NCBI RefSeq assembly: GCF_001723355.1
Contig: NZ_LPWE01000010.1
Span: 248,001-312,000 of the forward strand
Length of the DNA: 64,000 bases
DNA from: Methyloceanibacter stevinii
Lineage (GTDB): Bacteria; Pseudomonadota; Alphaproteobacteria; Rhizobiales; Methyloligellaceae
Direction of reading: 5' to 3'
A program made the translations under genes and the position numbers. The notes below the pieces were generated by a model. The model was not told the DNA's origin, searched no databases, and saw only the letters and a list, made by a program, of their open reading frames with translations. This document shows, in pieces, positions 61,785 through 64,000 of this stretch (its first letter is position 1; the number at the start of each line of letters is the position of its first letter).

Positions 61785-64000
61785 CGTCTTCTAACAGGGC
61801 CCGCAGGCGATACAGCGCCTCGATGGCTTCTTTCGGCGTCATGGCGTCCGGATTGAAGTCCCGCAGCGCCTCCTCCAGCTTAGACGGCGACGAGGCCGCC
61901 TCTTGCGCCGCAGCCGCCTGAAACAGCGGCAGATCGCCGGCGAGATCGGCGGGTTTCGGACGTCCGTCGGCCTTTTCCAGCTCGGCGAGAACCGCGCCCG
62001 CGCGCTTGAGCACCGGCGCCGGCAGTCCTGCCAGCTTGGCCACATGGATACCATAGGACCGGTCGGCGGCGCCCATCTTCACGCGATACAGGAAGACGAT
62101 CTCCTCTCGCCATTCCTTGACCTCGACGGTCGCGTTGGCGGCATGGGGGAGCCGGTCCGCAAGCGCCGTCAGTTCGTGGTAGTGGGTTGCGAACAGCACG
62201 CGCGACCGGTTGACCTCGTGAAGATATTCGAGTGCGGCCCACGCAATCGACAACCCGTCGAATGTCGCCGTGCCGCGTCCGATTTCGTCGAGCACCACGA
62301 AGGACCGGGGCGTCGCCTGGTTCAGAATCGCGGCGGTCTCGACCATTTCGACCATGAACGTGGAGCGTCCGCGCGCAAGATCATCCGCGGCGCCGACGCG
62401 GCTGAAGAGCCTATCGACAAGGCCGATATGGGCGGACTTGGCCGGAACGAAGGCCCCGGCTTGCGCCAGCACCACGATCAGTGCGTTCTGGCGCAGAAAC
62501 GTCGATTTGCCGCCCATGTTGGGGCCTGTGACCACGAGCGCACTTGGAGCCTCGTTGCGGTCGCCTTCGCCGCCGCACAGCCGGCAATCGTTGCCGATGA
62601 AGTCGCCGGCCTGCTCGCGCCGCAAGGTCTGCTCCACCATCGGGTGCCGGCCTTCCTCGATTGCGAACACGGCGCTGTCGTCGACGCGCGGGCGCACATA
62701 GCGCAGTTCGACGGCAAGCTCCGCGAGCCCCGCATAGTGATCGAGTTCGGCGAGCGCGGCGCTGGCCGCCGACAGTTGCCGCTCCGCAGCCATGACTTCG
62801 GCCGTGAGTTTGGCGAAGATCTCGAGCTCCAGCGCCAGCGCCCGGTCGGCGGCGGAGGTGATCTTGGACTCGAGGTCCGAGAGTTCGGTCGTCGAGAACC
62901 GCACCGCGTTCGCCATGGTCTGACGGTGAATGAAGGTTTCCGCATGCGGCGGCGCCGTGAGCGTCGGCGCATGGAGCGCGGTGACCTCGACGAAATAGCC
63001 GAGCACGCTGTTGTGCCGGACCTTGAGCGACTTGATGCCGGTGGCCTCGGCATACGTCGCCTGCAAGCCGGCGATGACTTTGCGGCTGCCGTCGCGCAAG
63101 GCGCGCAGTTCATCGAGACCGGCATCGTATCCGGGCTGCACGAAGCCCCCATCCCGCGCATTGACGGGCAACTCTTCGGCAAGGGCGGCAGACAACGACG
63201 CCGCCACGTCCGCGGGCGCTTGCGCCAGGCGTTCGGCGATCCCCATCAGCTCGCGCGGCAGGCCCAGCGCGTCGCCGGCCCTGAGGAGCCGGGCCGCGAG
63301 CGCGTGCGCCGCCCCGATCGCCGCACCGACCGCGCCGAGATCGCGCGGCGTGCCGCGGCCGAAGGCGAGGCGTGAAAGCGAACGGGCGAGGTCGGGTGCA
63401 GCTTTCAGGGCATCCCGCAGATCCTGACGCAGGCGCGGCTCGTCGGCGAGATAACCCACGGCGTCGAGGCGGGCGTTAACCAGGGCTACGTCCGTTGAGG
63501 GGGCTGGAGATGCGCCTCGCGAGTCGCGCGCGCCGGCCGCCGTGACAGTCCGGTCGATCGCCGCCAGAAGACTGCCCGCCCGCGTCCCTTGGTTCGACCG
63601 CACCAGTTCGAGATTGGTGCGCGTCGCCGCATCGATCAGCAGCAGCCGGTCCGCCGATTCCCGGCGCGGCGGACGCAAGAGCGGCATGCGGCCAACCTGG
63701 GTGAGCTCCACATAGGTGAGGAGACCGGCAAGTGCCGCGAGTTCCGCCCGCGAGAAATCGCCGAACGCATCGAGCGTCGCTACGCCGAGGCGCTCTTTCA
63801 GCGCGCGCTCGCCGCGGGCCGAATCGAAATGGGCGCGTGGGCAGGGCGTGAGCGCAGCCCCGGCCTCATCGATGCGCGCGCGGATGCCGGCGTCGCTCGC
63901 GAGATCCTCGCCAACAAGCACCTCGCCGGGCCGGATGCGCGCCAGCTCGCCCGGAATGTCCGTGAGTTTGCAGGTCGCCGCGATCAGTTCGCCTGTGGAG
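61777..64000 (-). CDS. mutS: DNA mismatch repair protein MutS, 5' end outside window
   Basis: At least 741 C-terminal residues; the frame is open to the window edge (GTG at 63921 is internal). The connector/core/clamp regions are followed by the ABC-type ATPase: Walker A VTGPNMGGKSTFLRQNALI, the signature STFMVEMVETAAILNQATPRSFVVLDEIGRGTATFDGLS (Walker B DEIGRGT), and ATHYHELTALADRL. The C-terminus (LEDDA) overlaps the glnD start. The N-terminal mismatch-reading domain (Phe-x-Glu) lies outside the window. Confidence 0.95.
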   Translation of the reverse strand, partial: STGELIAATCKLTDIPGELARIRPGEVLVGEDLASDAGIRARIDEAGAALTPCPRAHFDSARGERALKERLGVATLDAFGDFSRAELAALAGLLTYVELTQVGRMPLLRPPRRESADRLLLIDAATRTNLELVRSNQGTRAGSLLAAIDRTVTAAGARDSRGASPAPSTDVALVNARLDAVGYLADEPRLRQDLRDALKAAPDLARSLSRLAFGRGTPRDLGAVGAAIGAAHALAARLLRAGDALGLPRELMGIAERLAQAPADVAASLSAALAEELPVNARDGGFVQPGYDAGLDELRALRDGSRKVIAGLQATYAEATGIKSLKVRHNSVLGYFVEVTALHAPTLTAPPHAETFIHRQTMANAVRFSTTELSDLESKITSAADRALALELEIFAKLTAEVMAAERQLSAASAALAELDHYAGLAELAVELRYVRPRVDDSAVFAIEEGRHPMVEQTLRREQAGDFIGNDCRLCGGEGDRNEAPSALVVTGPNMGGKSTFLRQNALIVVLAQAGAFVPAKSAHIGLVDRLFSRVGAADDLARGRSTFMVEMVETAAILNQATPRSFVVLDEIGRGTATFDGLSIAWAALEYLHEVNRSRVLFATHYHELTALADRLPHAANATVEVKEWREEIVFLYRVKMGAADRSYGIHVAKLAGLPAPVLKRAGAVLAELEKADGRPKPADLAGDLPLFQAAAAQEAASSPSKLEEALRDFNPDAMTPKEAIEALYRLRALLEDDA

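Noticed and set aside
1-64000. Reading the frame breaks as genuine pseudogenes or programmed frameshifts
   Set aside because: Breaks affect essential rplT and pheT, both flanks stay conserved, most can be mended by one G/C/T, and no slippery-site plus pseudoknot arrangement is seen except a plain T-run at 35147.

Overview
The window looks like chromosomal DNA of a GC-rich alphaproteobacterium of the order Hyphomicrobiales (Rhizobiales). The evidence is the infC-rpmI-rplT-pheS-pheT and mutS-glnD-murJ blocks, alphaproteobacterial protein variants (SthA without its usual Cys, a Mur-like Fur), and sites resembling CtrA and Irr operators. I see no insertion sequence, prophage, CRISPR array, rRNA or replication origin. 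The only RNA gene is one tRNA-Ser(GGA). Naming the genus would need a search.

Layout. 1-5.2 kb: tail of an SDR/epimerase, an alpha/beta hydrolase, then a surface-polysaccharide-type group (GT4 glycosyltransferase, sulfotransferase-like protein, O-antigen-ligase-like membrane protein). 5.2-10.5 kb: translation operon infC-rpmI-rplT-pheS-pheT and a small basic protein with a strong terminator. 10.5-15.2 kb: CapA-like protein, GMC oxidoreductase, exported MsrA, two small exported proteins. 15.4-24 kb: lepA, an orphan TAXI receptor, an SH3 membrane protein, HdeD-like protein, an MFS carrier and an AI-2E-type permease. 24-31 kb is mostly envelope and periplasm: membrane-anchored protein, Ntn amidohydrolase, cytochrome c, VIT/CCC1-type metal transporter, periplasmic beta-carbonic anhydrase, L,D-transpeptidase and MepA. 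31-37.4 kb: stress protein, Nfu-type Fe-S carrier, RutE, TsaB, RimI, Mur/Fur regulator, lysophospholipid acyltransferase and a coiled-coil/disordered protein. 37.6-51.8 kb: Fsr-like exporter, PPK2, MFS carrier, GST, cupin, a three-module acyl-activating reductase (adenylation, carrier, thioester reductase), SthA, a DEAD-box helicase, rhodanese and a hypothetical. 52-64 kb: divergent AraC/SDR pair, tRNA-Ser, second MsrA, trpS, CoA-ester lyase, murJ, glnD and mutS (cut by the window end).

The dominant technical signal is that at least thirteen otherwise normal genes, including rplT and the 3' end of pheT, have a broken reading frame. In most cases restoring one base, usually a copy of an adjacent G or C, rebuilds a full-length protein. 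I read these as uncorrected single-base indels in the assembly rather than gene decay. Affected genes are given as whole loci with the approximate break point.

The most interesting biological signals are: the adenylation-carrier-thioester reductase protein at 43952-47190; an Irr/ICE-like inverted repeat in front of the Nfu gene; a perfect CtrA-type TTAA-N7-TTAAC site at 35100-35115; infC read from an ATC start codon; a hairpin leader before rpmI; an operon pairing an exported carbonic anhydrase with a VIT-type transporter; and a modular coiled-coil/disordered/winged-helix-like protein at 36361-37320. I found no clearly undescribed multi-gene system.
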